From positions 674,382 through 738,381 of the forward strand of contig NZ_RCOG02000032.1 in NCBI RefSeq assembly GCF_009663685.2: 64,000 nucleotides of DNA, in the 5' to 3' direction. The notes below the pieces were generated by a model. It worked only from the letters and a program-made list of their open reading frames with translations, made no database searches and had not been told where the DNA came from. Numbering within the stretch: position 1 is the first letter of the stretch; every line of letters starts with the position of its first letter. The DNA is from Cupriavidus sp. U2. GTDB lineage: Bacteria > Pseudomonadota > Gammaproteobacteria > Burkholderiales > Burkholderiaceae. Position numbers and translations under genes: made by a program. Positions 22,535-31,567 of the stretch are shown piece after piece.

Positions 22535-23449
22535 TCAGATCACCAGCCGGTCTTCCTGCCGCGCATTCGCCGCGCGCAGTTTCCTGACCCAATCGCGGGC
22601 CGGCAGCCCGGTCGCAGCCTCGACCACATCGGCCCGGGCTTCCAGCGTTTGCCACGACACATCGATCGCCGGGCCGTTGAACGCCAGCGCGATGATGTTG
22701 CCGTCGTGCACCTCCGGGAACACCAGCACGCGATTGTCGAAGGCGTCGCAAATGCGCTCGATGTTCTTCGGGAAGCTGTCGTGGTCGCCGAACAGGTTGA
22801 TGGTCATCACGCCGGGCGCCTTCAGCACACGGCGGCAGGCACGATAGAACGCCGTGGTGTCCAGCACCGGCCCACGTGCCGTGGCGTCGTACAGGTCCAC
22901 CTGCAGCGCGTCGATGGCGGCGGTATTGGCGGCATCCATCACGTAATCCCAGGCGTCCTGCTCGCGCACGGTCAGCCGCGCATCGTCCTCGCGCAGGCCG
23001 AACATGCTGCGGCCTGCCACGATCACGGCCGGGTTCAGTTCGACAGCCGTAACCTTTGCCTTGGCGAAATGGCGATGGCAGAACTTGGTCAGCGCGGCCG
23101 CGCCCAGGCCCAGCTGCGCCACATGGAAATCGGCCGACGACGGCGACTGGAACAGCAGCCAGGCCATCATCTGCTGCGCGTATTCCAGTTCGATGGCTTC
23201 GGGCTTGCGCAGGCGCATCGCGCCCTGCACCCACTCGGTACCGAAATGCAGGTAGCGCACGCCGTCCATTTCGGAAAACGTCACCGGCGCAAAGCGCGGC
23301 GTCATGCGCTTTTCTTCGGCGTCCTTGGAAAGGTTCTTGCGCGAGGACTCACGGTTGCCGCGTGCGGGGCGGCGCGAGGCCACCGCCTCGATCGATTTGC
23401 GTTTCAGAAGCGTCATGGAAGAAAGAAGTGCGCCCAGGGCGCGGATCAT
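22535..23449 (-). CDS. Spermidine synthase-like methyltransferase-fold protein
   Basis: A 304-aa protein with the SAM/decarboxy-SAM-binding Rossmann fold of the spermidine synthase superfamily. Visible are VAQLGLGAAALTKFCHRHF (glycine-rich loop), VTAVELNPAVI and VDLYDATARGP. Catalytic residues of true aminopropyltransferases are not clearly conserved, so the product is uncertain. The start at 23449 is chosen because its ATG overlaps the TGA of the upstream TPR gene (ATGA), suggesting coupled translation. An alternative start is 23416. Confidence 0.75.
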   Translation of the reverse strand: MIRALGALLSSMTLLKRKSIEAVASRRPARGNRESSRKNLSKDAEEKRMTPRFAPVTFSEMDGVRYLHFGTEWVQGAMRLRKPEAIELEYAQQMMAWLLFQSPSSADFHVAQLGLGAAALTKFCHRHFAKAKVTAVELNPAVIVAGRSMFGLREDDARLTVREQDAWDYVMDAANTAAIDALQVDLYDATARGPVLDTTAFYRACRRVLKAPGVMTINLFGDHDSFPKNIERICDAFDNRVLVFPEVHDGNIIALAFNGPAIDVSWQTLEARADVVEAATGLPARDWVRKLRAANARQEDRLVI

Positions 23450-24219
23450 TGGCCCAGCGCGGCTTGCGCGCGCTGCAGCCATTCGCGATTGTGTTCGCGG
23501 GCATGACGCGGCCAGTGGCGGGCGTCATGGACGATTTCGGAATACAGCGACTTCGCGCGCTCACGGTCGGCCGCATCGGGCTGCTGCGCCAGCCAGTCGG
23601 CGAACAGGCAGCGCGCGGCCACGTCGCTGGCGTTGGTCAGCGCCCGCTCGAAGGCTTCGCGCGTGCCGGGCGCCCCCTGCGCGGCCAGTGCCCTGGCGTA
23701 GAGCAGCGACGGATCGGCTTGTTCGCGCGCACGGGGATTGCCCGCGAACAGCTTTTCCAGCGTGACCTGGGCCTCGGCATGACGGCCCGTGGCCAGTTGC
23801 GCGCGGGCCAGCCCTTCCAGCAGCGCCGGGTCCGAGGCAAACGGGCCGTTGGCCGCGGCTTCGTAGTGCTCCAGCGCCTCGGCCGGATTGCCTGCATCGA
23901 GCAGGGCAGCCCCCAGGCGCATGCGATGGTCGACAGTCGGCGCGCGGTCGAACGCCTGGCGCGCCTCGCGCACGGCGCGGCCCGGGTCGACGATCTGGCC
24001 GATGGCGCGCTTGGCCACCTGCGCACCGCGGGTCTGGCGCAGGCCCGGCAGGTAGATCGCAAAGAAATAGACCACGCTGCCGAGCCCCGGGAAGAGGAAC
24101 AGCAACAGCAGCCAGTACATGTTCTGGTGGGTGCGGACGGCATGCACGGCAAAGAAGATCGCCACGATGACATGCAGGCCGATGCCGCCAATACCGCCGA
24201 AACCGAGGGAAGACAACAT
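23446..24219 (-). CDS. Membrane-anchored TPR protein
   Basis: A 257-aa protein with two N-terminal hydrophobic segments (GLHVIVAIFFAVHAV and YWLLLLFLFPGLGSVVYFFAI) and a C-terminal tetratricopeptide-like region. The repeat-like helices are rich in LEHYEAAAN- and LEGLARAQLATGRHAEA-type units (about residues 95-240). The start at 24219 gives the membrane segments directly, while the open frame extends upstream with unlike sequence. It is coupled to the spermidine synthase-like gene. Such proteins usually organise membrane protein complexes, but the partner is unknown. Confidence 0.72.
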   Translation of the reverse strand: MLSSLGFGGIGGIGLHVIVAIFFAVHAVRTHQNMYWLLLLFLFPGLGSVVYFFAIYLPGLRQTRGAQVAKRAIGQIVDPGRAVREARQAFDRAPTVDHRMRLGAALLDAGNPAEALEHYEAAANGPFASDPALLEGLARAQLATGRHAEAQVTLEKLFAGNPRAREQADPSLLYARALAAQGAPGTREAFERALTNASDVAARCLFADWLAQQPDAADRERAKSLYSEIVHDARHWPRHAREHNREWLQRAQAALGQ

Positions 24220-24366
24220 GGGAATCCAGTAAGGTGCGGGGGCGTCCGATACGCCGGACAGCCGCGATTGTGACAGATGCCGATCAGACCGCGCCCGCAT
24301 CGCTAAAGTTTTCACGATGAATGGCCGAAGAAGCATGTGGGCTCTCTCTTCGATCGGACTCCAACA

Positions 24367-24876
24367 ATGACAACCATCAGCAGCGTTACCCCTCAGGTCA
24401 TGGTGGCCAGTGACGCGACGGTCACCAACACCCGCCGCTTCACGCAACCCACCGAAGACGCCGCCGCGCAGACCGGCGACGGCCAGGCCACCGGCGCCTC
24501 CCAGGGCGCTTCGGCTTCGGGCTCGGCCTCGTCGTCCAACGCCGGCGGCCGCATCGCTGGCCCGGCTGGCGCGGGCAAGCCCGCCGGCGCAGCCGACGCG
24601 CAAAGCAGCAGCGACGACAGCGAATCGGCCGTGATCAAGGCCCTGAAGCAGCAGATCGAAGCCCTGCAGAAGCAACTGGCCGCCCAGATGGCCCAAATTC
24701 AGGCCGCCCAGGCCGCCCCGACCGACGACCAGACCAAGGCCACCACGGTGGCCACGCTGCAAGCCGGCGTGACGGCCACCCAGGCCGCACTGTCCGAAGC
24801 CATGGCCAAGCTGACGGAGGCCTACAAGCAGGCCACGGGCACCAGCACCGGCAACAACGTCAATACGACGGCCTGA
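24367..24876 (+). CDS. FlxA-like coiled-coil protein
   Basis: A 169-aa protein with a low-complexity Ser/Gly/Ala-rich N-terminal half. A coiled-coil follows (about residues 85-160), with the FlxA-like pattern VIKALKQQIEALQKQLAAQMAQIQAAQ. No signal peptide is seen. The start at ATG 24367 is the conservative choice, and GTG 24337 is possible. The family role is poorly known (FlxA is flagellum-associated in enterobacteria), and no flagellar genes are nearby. Confidence 0.7.
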   Translation: MTTISSVTPQVMVASDATVTNTRRFTQPTEDAAAQTGDGQATGASQGASASGSASSSNAGGRIAGPAGAGKPAGAADAQSSSDDSESAVIKALKQQIEALQKQLAAQMAQIQAAQAAPTDDQTKATTVATLQAGVTATQAALSEAMAKLTEAYKQATGTSTGNNVNTTA

Positions 24877-24914
24877 ACGGCCGCATCTTTTCTCTCTTCG
24901 AGAGGCCCGACGTT

Positions 24915-24950
24915 CCGGCCGGAACTGGTTTTTCCGGCCGGACGCTTTTC
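24915..24950 (+). terminator. Terminator of the FlxA-like gene
   Basis: CCGGCCGGAA pairs with TTCCGGCCGG, with CTGGTTT in the loop and CTTTTC after the stem. A smaller nested palindrome, GTTCCGGCCGGAAC, followed by TGGTTTTT offers an alternative fold. Confidence 0.65.
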
Positions 24951-25050
24951 CCTCCGCCTCCCGCCCCGCTCCTCCCCGCTCCCCCGCCGTTCCGGCCGCC
25001 CGCCGCAGGGCCGCTTTCCCGGCAAACCGAGTTGTAACACCGCTTGATCT

Positions 25051-25074
25051 TCATTTAACCAATGCGTTAAATGA
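25051..25074. promoter_or_regulatory. Operator of the ArsR regulator
   Basis: TCATTTAAC and GTTAAATGA form a perfect 9-bp inverted repeat with a 6-bp spacer, ending four bases before the ATG of the ArsR gene. ATTTAA-type inverted repeats are usual ArsR/SmtB binding sites, so autorepression is likely. Confidence 0.8.
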
Positions 25075-25078
25075 CCAC

Positions 25079-25444
25079 ATGCCCAATGTTACCGATCCAC
25101 TTTCGTCCGTGTTTGCCGCGCTGGCCGATCCCACGCGGCGCGCGATTCTGGCGCGGCTGGCGCAAGGCGAGGCGCCTGTCAGCGAACTGGCGCGGCCGTT
25201 CGACATGTCGGCGCCAGCCATTTCCCGGCATCTGCGCGTGCTGGCCGATGCCGGGCTGATCGAGCGTGAGGTCAATGCGCGCTGGCGCATCTGCCATCTG
25301 CGGCCGGGCGCGCTGCGCGATGCGCACGGCTGGCTGGAGACCTACCGGCGGCACTGGGAAGACAACCTCGACAGGCTGGTGGCTTTTGTCGAGCAGGCGC
25401 AATCCGACACCGATGTCACATCGAAGCAGGGGAACAAGTCATGA
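25079..25444 (+). CDS. ArsR-family transcriptional regulator
   Basis: A 121-aa winged-helix repressor. The HTH ISRHLRVLADAGLIEREV is preceded by FAALADPTRRAILARLAQGE, the standard N-terminus of the ArsR group that pairs with AHSA1/START-domain genes. No metal-binding cysteine motif is present, so it is not a metal sensor of the ELCVCD type. Its TGA overlaps the ATG of the AHSA1-GST gene, so the two form an operon under the palindrome at 25051-25074. Confidence 0.9.
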   Translation: MPNVTDPLSSVFAALADPTRRAILARLAQGEAPVSELARPFDMSAPAISRHLRVLADAGLIEREVNARWRICHLRPGALRDAHGWLETYRRHWEDNLDRLVAFVEQAQSDTDVTSKQGNKS

Positions 25445-26526
25445 GCGAAGCCGCGACCTTTCATCTGGAAATGACCCGTCAGATCCGCGCCCCGCGCGAG
25501 CGCGTGTTCGATGCCTTCACCGACCAGGCCGCGCTGGCCACCTGGCATTGCCCGCGCGGCATGACCGTGCTCGAAGCGCGTGCCGATGCCCGGGTAGGCG
25601 GGGCATACCGGCTGGTGATCGGCGCCCGGGACGGCGAGCAGCACATCGTCAACGGCCAGTACCAGACGCTCGACCGGGCCAACTTCCTGGCGTATACGTG
25701 GGAATGGGAAGGCGGCGCCGAACTGCCGGCCGGCATGCGCACGCTGATCGAGGTGACACTGACCGACAGGGACGGCGGCACCCACATGCATATGCGGCAC
25801 AGCGGCTTCCCCGATACGGCGATGCGCGATGCCCATGTCAGCGGCTGGCAATCGGTGTTCAACAACCTCGTCGATTACCTGGACCCGGAGGGCAGCGCCG
25901 GCACACTGACCGTCTACGGCGACGCCCGCAGCACCTATGTGCGCACCGTGCGCCTGGCGCTGGAAGAGAAGGGGCTGCGTTACAAGCTGGACCCGGTCAC
26001 GCCGCGCGACGAGGCGTTGCTGGCCCATAACCCGTTCGGCCGCATTCCGGCTTTCGCCGACGGCCCAATCGAGTTCTACGAAACCCGGGCCATCCTGAGC
26101 TATATCAACGACATTTTCGGCGGCATCAACCTGATTCCGCAGACCGGCCCCACCGCCCGCGCACGCTGCGAGCAATGGATCAGCCTGATCAACTGCCACG
26201 CCTACGACACGATGGTGCGCCGCTACGTGCTGCAATACGTGTTTCCGAAGGGTGAAAACGGCCAGCCCGACCGCCAGATCATCGACGCCGCCGTGCCGGA
26301 AATGGCCAAACAGCTAGATGCGCTGGAACAGGCGTACGGTGGCCGGGATTTCCTGGTAGGCAATGCGCTGTCGATGGCCGACCTGTTCTTCGCGCCGATC
26401 GTCGAGTATCTGGGGATGTTCCCGGAAAGCCAGGCGCTGCTGGAGACGCGACCGAATATCCGGCGCGGCCACGCCGTCATGCGTGCGCGGCCCAGCTACG
26501 CGGCGACGCAGCCAAAGTTTGAATAA
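25441..26526 (+). CDS. AHSA1/SRPBCC-glutathione S-transferase fusion protein
   Basis: A 361-aa protein in two parts. Residues 1-145 form an AHSA1-type START/SRPBCC ligand-binding domain (ATFHLEMTRQIRAPRERVFDAFTD ... SGWQSVFNNLVDYL). Residues about 150-361 form a complete glutathione S-transferase (LTVYGDARSTYVRTVRLALEEKG ... NPFGRIPAFADGPIEFYETRAI ... NALSMADLFFAPI). There is no stop or frameshift at the junction (YLDPEGSAGTL), so it reads as a real fusion. The ArsR regulator overlaps upstream. A role in sensing or detoxifying a hydrophobic electrophile is plausible but inferred. Confidence 0.9.
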   Translation: MSEAATFHLEMTRQIRAPRERVFDAFTDQAALATWHCPRGMTVLEARADARVGGAYRLVIGARDGEQHIVNGQYQTLDRANFLAYTWEWEGGAELPAGMRTLIEVTLTDRDGGTHMHMRHSGFPDTAMRDAHVSGWQSVFNNLVDYLDPEGSAGTLTVYGDARSTYVRTVRLALEEKGLRYKLDPVTPRDEALLAHNPFGRIPAFADGPIEFYETRAILSYINDIFGGINLIPQTGPTARARCEQWISLINCHAYDTMVRRYVLQYVFPKGENGQPDRQIIDAAVPEMAKQLDALEQAYGGRDFLVGNALSMADLFFAPIVEYLGMFPESQALLETRPNIRRGHAVMRARPSYAATQPKFE

Positions 26527-26538
26527 CAGCGTGGCGCA

Positions 26539-27036
26539 CTAGGCCAGCCACTCGCGCAGCGCCTGCCACGCAATCAGCTTCTGCGCATACGCCAGCGTGT
26601 AGGCGGGGCTGCTGGATGGCAGTTTGACGATGGCGTGCGGGTCGCCATGTCCGGCCAGCGCCTTTTCGCCAATCTTTGCCGCCGTGCCGCCGTTGAAGGC
26701 AATCGCCCGCAGCTTCGGCAGGGTGGCAATCAGGCCGATCAGGTCGTTGCCCTGGTGATCGCGGATGCTGCTGTCGAGGCTGCCTTCGCGGCGCGCTTCG
26801 GCCACCACGTCCCACAGGCCCACGCGGTGCCGGCGTAACGTGGCCAGTCGGCTGTCGTAGTCCAGGCTGACCAGGTCCACGCCCAGCACGTCGCCCATCA
26901 GGTGCCAGAAACGGTTCTGCTTGTGGGCGTAGTACTGGGATTGAGCCAGGGACACTTCGCCCGGCAGGCTGCCGAGCACCAGCACGCGGGTGTGCGGGTC
27001 GACAACCGGAGGGAAGCAGCGTTTGGTGGTCATCAT
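26539..27036 (-). CDS. DNA-deoxyinosine (hypoxanthine-DNA) glycosylase, UDG family 6
   Basis: A 165-aa base-excision repair enzyme. Motif A reads VLGSLPGEVSLAQSQYYAHKQNRFW, where GSLPG with the following serine and the asparagine/arginine region marks the hypoxanthine-glycosylase family rather than uracil glycosylases with a catalytic Asp. Motif B is LPSSSPAYT. It probably removes deaminated adenine. It lies convergent to the fusion gene and downstream of the REP-like pair at 27064-27182. Confidence 0.85.
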   Translation of the reverse strand: MMTTKRCFPPVVDPHTRVLVLGSLPGEVSLAQSQYYAHKQNRFWHLMGDVLGVDLVSLDYDSRLATLRRHRVGLWDVVAEARREGSLDSSIRDHQGNDLIGLIATLPKLRAIAFNGGTAAKIGEKALAGHGDPHAIVKLPSSSPAYTLAYAQKLIAWQALREWLA

Positions 27037-27063
27037 TCAGCGTGGTGAGACATGGAGCGGCCC

Positions 27064-27182
27064 GCCCTCTCCCCCGCCCCTCTCCCGCTCGCGGGAGAGG
27101 GGAGAACACCCAAGGCATCCTCAAGTGCTCACGGTGGTTTGCTCCCCTCGCCCGCCTGCGGGAGAGGGGCCGGGGGAGAGGG
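27064..27182. repeat. Inverted pair of REP-like palindromes
   Basis: The left unit is 27064-27102 (CCCTCTCCCCCG, then CCCCTCTCCCGC and its complement around a 2-nt loop). The right unit is 27142-27182 in the opposite orientation (CTCCCCTCGCCCGC and GCGGGAGAGGGG, then CGGGGGAGAGGG). They lie between the glycosylase gene and the end of htpG. Confidence 0.85.
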
Positions 27183-27213
27183 CCAGCGCGTCATAACCAC
27201 GACAGCGCAGGGA

Positions 27214-29115
27214 TCAGGCCAGCAGGCGGTTCACCCGCTGCACATAGGCCGCCGCGTCGTCGAGCATGCCGCCCTCGGCCAGCAGGGCCTGGTCGAACAG
27301 CACGAACACGCGGTCGGTGAAGCCATCGCCTTCGGGCAGGTCGCGCAGCTTCTTCACCAGCGCGTGCTCGGGGTTCAGTTCCAGGATCGGTTGCGCATCG
27401 GGTGCCTTCTGGCCGGCCTGCTTCAGCAGGCGTTGCAGATAGCCGCTCATGTCGCCCTCGTCGGACACCAGGCACGACGCCGAATCGGTCAGGCGCAGCG
27501 TCACGCGCACGTCCTTGGCCTTGCCTTTCAGCACGGCCTTAGCGCGTTCCACCACGTCCTTCCATTCGGTGGCCGCCTTTTCCTGCTCGGCCTTCTCGGC
27601 CTCGTCAGCCAGCGCGCCCAGATCCAGGTCGCCGCGGGCCACGGACACCAGTTCCTTGCCGTCGAACTCGTGCAGGTACGACAGCATCCATTCGTCCACG
27701 CGTTCGGTCAGCAGCACGACCTCGATGCCCTTCTTGCGGAACACTTCCAGATGCGGGCTCGACTTGGCCGCGGCCCACGTATCGGCCGTGACGTAGTAGA
27801 TCTTGTCCTGGCCTTCCTTCATGCGGCCCACGTAGTCACCCAGCGACACCGACTGCTCGGCCGTGCCGTTGTGGGTCGTGGCAAAGCGCAGCAGGCGGGC
27901 GATGCGCTCGGCGTTGGCGTAGTCCTCGCCCATGCCCTCCTTGAGCACCTGGCCGAACTGCTCCCAGAACGTCTTGTACTTGGCGCGATCGGCTTCGTCC
28001 TCGCTGTCGGCCAGCGCCTCCAGCATCGACAGCACGCGCTTGGTGCAGCCTTCGCGGATGGCCTTCACGTCGCGGCTTTCCTGCAGCAGTTCGCGCGACA
28101 CGTTCAGCGGCAGGTCGGCCGAATCCACCACACCCTTGACCCAGCGCAGGTACGACGGCAGCAGCTGGTCGGCGTCGTCCATGATGAACACGCGCTTCAC
28201 GTACAGCTTGAGGCCGGCCTTGCGGTTGCGGTCCCACAGGTCGAACGGCGCGCGGGCCGGGATGTACAGCAGCTGGGTGTACTCGCTGCGGCCTTCCACG
28301 CGGTTGTGCGTCCAGGCCAGCGGCGCCTCGTGGTCGTGCGCAATGTGCTGGTAGAACGCCTGGTACTGCTCGTCGGAAATATCGGACTTGTTGCGGGTCC
28401 ACAGCGCGCTGGCCTGGTTCACGCTTTCCCACTCGCCCGTGGGCTTCTGCTGCTGGGCCTCGGCATCCCACTGTTCCTTGGGCATGCGGATCGGCAGCGA
28501 GATGTGGTCCGAATATTTGCGGATGATGTGTTGCAGGCGGTACGACGACAGGAAATCGTCCTCGCCTTCGCGCAGATGCAGCGTGATCGTGGTGCCGCGC
28601 TCGGCCCGGTCGATCGCATCGATCGTAAACTCGCCATCGCCGGCGCTTTCCCAGCGCACGGCTTCGTTGCCAGCCAGGCCGGCGCGGCGCGTTTCCACGG
28701 TGACCTTGTCCGCGACGATAAAGGCCGAGTAGAAGCCCACGCCGAACTGGCCGATCAGCGCGGCGTCCTTCTGCTGGTCGCCCGACAGTTGCTGGAAGAA
28801 TTCCTTGGTGCCCGAACGGGCGATGGTGCCCAGGTTGCGGATCGCCTCGTCACGGCTCATGCCGATGCCGTTGTCGGTGATCTTCAGCGTGCGGGCGGCC
28901 GGGTCGGCTTCGATGCGGATCGCCAGGTCGGCGTCGTTTTCCAGCAGGGCCGGATTCGCAATCGCCTCGAAGCGCAGCTTGTCGGTGGCGTCCGAAGCGT
29001 TCGATATCAGCTCGCGCAGGAAGATTTCCTTGTTGCTGTACAGCGAGTGGATCATCAGGTGCAGCAACTGCTTCACTTCCGCCTGGAAGCTCATCGTCTC
29101 GTGCGGTGCGGTCAT
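27214..29115 (-). CDS. htpG: Molecular chaperone HtpG (Hsp90)
   Basis: A 633-aa ATP-dependent chaperone. The N-terminal GHKL ATPase site shows [23 protein letters not shown] and [11 protein letters not shown]. The middle domain and C-terminal dimerisation domain are full length. The start at 29115 ([14 protein letters not shown]) follows GAGGAG; the open frame continues upstream, but the extension is arginine-rich and crosses the promoter. A heat-shock promoter lies 75-100 bases upstream. The gene is monocistronic. Confidence 0.96.
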   Translation of the reverse strand: MTAPHETMSFQAEVKQLLHLMIHSLYSNKEIFLRELISNASDATDKLRFEAIANPALLENDADLAIRIEADPAARTLKITDNGIGMSRDEAIRNLGTIARSGTKEFFQQLSGDQQKDAALIGQFGVGFYSAFIVADKVTVETRRAGLAGNEAVRWESAGDGEFTIDAIDRAERGTTITLHLREGEDDFLSSYRLQHIIRKYSDHISLPIRMPKEQWDAEAQQQKPTGEWESVNQASALWTRNKSDISDEQYQAFYQHIAHDHEAPLAWTHNRVEGRSEYTQLLYIPARAPFDLWDRNRKAGLKLYVKRVFIMDDADQLLPSYLRWVKGVVDSADLPLNVSRELLQESRDVKAIREGCTKRVLSMLEALADSEDEADRAKYKTFWEQFGQVLKEGMGEDYANAERIARLLRFATTHNGTAEQSVSLGDYVGRMKEGQDKIYYVTADTWAAAKSSPHLEVFRKKGIEVVLLTERVDEWMLSYLHEFDGKELVSVARGDLDLGALADEAEKAEQEKAATEWKDVVERAKAVLKGKAKDVRVTLRLTDSASCLVSDEGDMSGYLQRLLKQAGQKAPDAQPILELNPEHALVKKLRDLPEGDGFTDRVFVLFDQALLAEGGMLDDAAAYVQRVNRLLA

Positions 29116-29189
29116 GGTTCTCCTCTTGAAAACGGATCTATGCGCAAGGTGCCCGGCCCCGTGTATCCGGAGCGGGTCGATGGCGCAGG

Positions 29190-29218
29190 AAATAGGGACG
29201 GGACGGGGCGATTTCAAG
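29190..29218 (-). promoter_or_regulatory. Sigma-32 heat-shock promoter of htpG
   Basis: On the minus strand CTTGAAA (29212-29218), a 14-bp spacer and CCCTATTT (29190-29197). This is very close to the sigma-32 consensus CTTGAAA-N13/14-CCCATNT. Confidence 0.85.
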
Positions 29219-29233
29219 CCCCCGCCCGGTGGA

Positions 29234-30772
29234 TCAGGTGCCGGCGCCCGCCGGCAGGCCCGACAGACGCTCCATCTGGCCGGCCAGGAAGCGCAGCATG
29301 CCCGGATCGGTGCTGCTGGCCACATTGAAGCGGGTCCAGGTGGACGGCATCTGCGACGGCGAGAACAGGCTGCCCGGCGCGAACAGGTAGCCTTCCTCGT
29401 GCCCGGCCGTCGCAATGACATTGGTATCCACGCCGGTATCGGCCCACAGGTACATGCCAGCCACCTGCCCCGGGAAGATGCGCAGGCCCAGCCGCTCGAG
29501 CTGCTCGCGCGTCGCGTCGCGGGCACGGTCCAGCCGCACCCGCACGCGCTCGGTGTGCTTGCGGTAGTGCCCCTCGGTCAGCACCTTGTAGACCACGCGC
29601 TCGTTGATTTCGGGGGTCGCCATGCCCGTCACCAGCTTGCTGTCGGTCAGGGTCACGGCCAGGTCCGGGCTGGCGGCGATAAAGCCCACACGCAGGTTGG
29701 CGGCCAGCGTCTTGGAAAAACTGCCCAGGTAGATCACCCGCCTGAGCTGGTCCAGGCTGGCCAGCCGCGTGGCTGCATGGCCGGGCGGGCACAGGTCGCA
29801 ATAGATGTCGTCCTCGACGATCGTGAAGCCATATTGCTCGGCCAGTTGCAGCAGCCGGAACGCCCGGGCGGCAGACAGCGACGTGCCCGTCGGGTTGTGC
29901 AGGACCGAATTGACCACCACCAGCTTGGGCTGGTGCGCCTGGGCGATACGCTCCAGCGCCTCCAGGTCGGGGCCATCGGCCGTGTAGGGCACGCCGATCA
30001 CATTGGCGCCCTGCGTGGCAAAACGGGCAAACATCACGAACCAGGCCGGGTCGCCCACCACCACGGTATCGCCCGGATGCAGGAACTGACGCGCGATCAG
30101 GTCGAAGGCCTGCGTGATGCCCGATGTCATCACGATCTGGTCCGGCGTGACGCCGATTTCGAGTTCCTCCAGCCGGGTGCGCAGTTGCTGCCGCAGCGGC
30201 AGGAAGCCCATCGGCGTGCCGCTGGACAGGAAATGGCCGCCCGGCTGGCGCCCCAGGCTGCGCATGGCGCCGGACAGCAGCTCGCCATCGAGCCATTCGG
30301 TGGGCAGGAACCCCCAGCCCGGTGCCTTGTGGCTCTCGGCGGAGTGGAACATGCTGCGCAGCAGCCAGGTGACGTCCACATTGCGGATGGACGGGGACGC
30401 CAGCGGCGCCGCTGCCGGATGCGGCACGCGGTCGCGCACGTAGAACCCCGACCCCCGGCGCGATTCCAGGTAGCCCAGGGCCACCAGGCGCTCGTAGGCT
30501 TCCACCACGGTAAAGCGCGAGATGCCTTTTTCCGACGCCAGCTGGCGGATCGACGGCATCCGCATGCCCGCCCGGAACACCCGCTCGTCGATGCGCAGCC
30601 GCGCCCATTCGGTCAGTTGCTCCACCAGCGTCATCTGGGCGGACGGTATGGGATCGGGCAGGTGGGGATGGCCGGCGGCCGGCATCACCAGCCGCAACGG
30701 GCGCGTACCGCCCGAAGTGACATTCGAGGCACTATCATTTCCGCCCTGGCGATTCTTCTGGCTGCCTTCCAT
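29234..30772 (-). CDS. MocR-family PLP-dependent transcriptional regulator (GntR-aminotransferase fusion)
   Basis: A 512-aa regulator. A short flexible N-terminus is followed by a GntR winged HTH (about residues 48-120: [33 protein letters not shown]). A fold type I aminotransferase domain (about 160-500) follows. The PLP lysine is in [22 protein letters not shown] lies upstream of ATG 30772, and the much longer open frame upstream is not coding. The gene is divergent from the VOC-AlaX-LysE-EamA-RidA cluster. It probably controls itself and that cluster in response to an amino compound. Confidence 0.9.
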   Translation of the reverse strand: MEGSQKNRQGGNDSASNVTSGGTRPLRLVMPAAGHPHLPDPIPSAQMTLVEQLTEWARLRIDERVFRAGMRMPSIRQLASEKGISRFTVVEAYERLVALGYLESRRGSGFYVRDRVPHPAAAPLASPSIRNVDVTWLLRSMFHSAESHKAPGWGFLPTEWLDGELLSGAMRSLGRQPGGHFLSSGTPMGFLPLRQQLRTRLEELEIGVTPDQIVMTSGITQAFDLIARQFLHPGDTVVVGDPAWFVMFARFATQGANVIGVPYTADGPDLEALERIAQAHQPKLVVVNSVLHNPTGTSLSAARAFRLLQLAEQYGFTIVEDDIYCDLCPPGHAATRLASLDQLRRVIYLGSFSKTLAANLRVGFIAASPDLAVTLTDSKLVTGMATPEINERVVYKVLTEGHYRKHTERVRVRLDRARDATREQLERLGLRIFPGQVAGMYLWADTGVDTNVIATAGHEEGYLFAPGSLFSPSQMPSTWTRFNVASSTDPGMLRFLAGQMERLSGLPAGAGT

Positions 30773-30786
30773 GTGGCGCTCCCGCA

Positions 30787-30831
30787 ACTGTACTGAAGAC
30801 GATTTGCTGAACTGTATCGGTACTGTACCGA
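30787..30831. promoter_or_regulatory. ACTGTA repeats and palindrome between the MocR and VOC genes
   Basis: ACTGTA occurs three times in the same orientation (30787-30792, 30811-30816, 30822-30827). A perfect palindrome, TCGGTAC-T-GTACCGA, spans 30817-30831. MocR regulators usually bind direct repeats, so this is the likely operator of the divergent regulator. Confidence 0.7.
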
Positions 30832-30856
30832 CAAGCTTGACTACCATCAACCAACG

Positions 30857-31534
30857 ATGAAACTCGCCCTTGACCATCTCGTGATTGCCGCCCCCGACCT
30901 GGAGTCGGGCGCCGAGCATGTCGCCAACCTGCTTGGCATCGCCCCGCAAGGCGGCGGCGCCCATCCGCGCATGGGCACGCACAACCGCGTGCTGGGGCTG
31001 TTTGGCGGGATGTACCTCGAAGTGATCGCGATCGACCCGGCCGCGCCGGCCCCGGATCGCCCGCGCTGGTTCGGGCTGGACAGCGACCTGATCCAGCAAC
31101 GGCTGCGCGACGGTCCTTTCCTGGCGCACTGGGCGGCCCGCGTGGAGCGCCCGGCCGACCTGTCGCGCTGGCAATCGCAGTACCCGGACCGCATCGCCCC
31201 GGCCATCCCGATGGATCGCGGCGCGCTGCACTGGCGCCTGACCGTGCCCGACGACGGCAGCCTGCCCGCGTGGCATGGCGAGGCCGCCAGCGCCGGCGAT
31301 GGCCTGTTTCCGACGCTGATCCAGTGGGACGTGGCCAACCACCCCGGCGTCAGCCTGCCGCGCCAGGACCTGGCCCTGCGCCGGCTGCGCGGCCAGCATC
31401 CGCATGCGGAACTGCTGCGGCAGGGGCTGGCGTGGATTGGCGCCGCGCACCTGATCGAGATCGACCAGACCGATGGGCCGCCGCTGCTGACGGCCGACAT
31501 CGACACCCCAGCGGGCGTCAAGACCCTGCGCTGA
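30857..31534 (+). CDS. VOC superfamily (glyoxalase-like) protein
   Basis: A 225-aa protein whose N-terminal part (LALDHLVIAAPDLESGAEHVANLLG, NRVLGLFGGMYLEVIAID) is the glyoxalase-like fold (PF13468-type). The HD and E positions suggest a metal-binding His and Glu. No signal peptide is seen. It is the first gene of a plus-strand run with the AlaX-like, LysE, EamA and RidA genes, divergent from MocR. The reaction is unknown. Confidence 0.82.
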   Translation: MKLALDHLVIAAPDLESGAEHVANLLGIAPQGGGAHPRMGTHNRVLGLFGGMYLEVIAIDPAAPAPDRPRWFGLDSDLIQQRLRDGPFLAHWAARVERPADLSRWQSQYPDRIAPAIPMDRGALHWRLTVPDDGSLPAWHGEAASAGDGLFPTLIQWDVANHPGVSLPRQDLALRRLRGQHPHAELLRQGLAWIGAAHLIEIDQTDGPPLLTADIDTPAGVKTLR

Positions 31535-31567
31535 TCCCCAAGACAAGACCCACCCAAGGAGCCCCCG

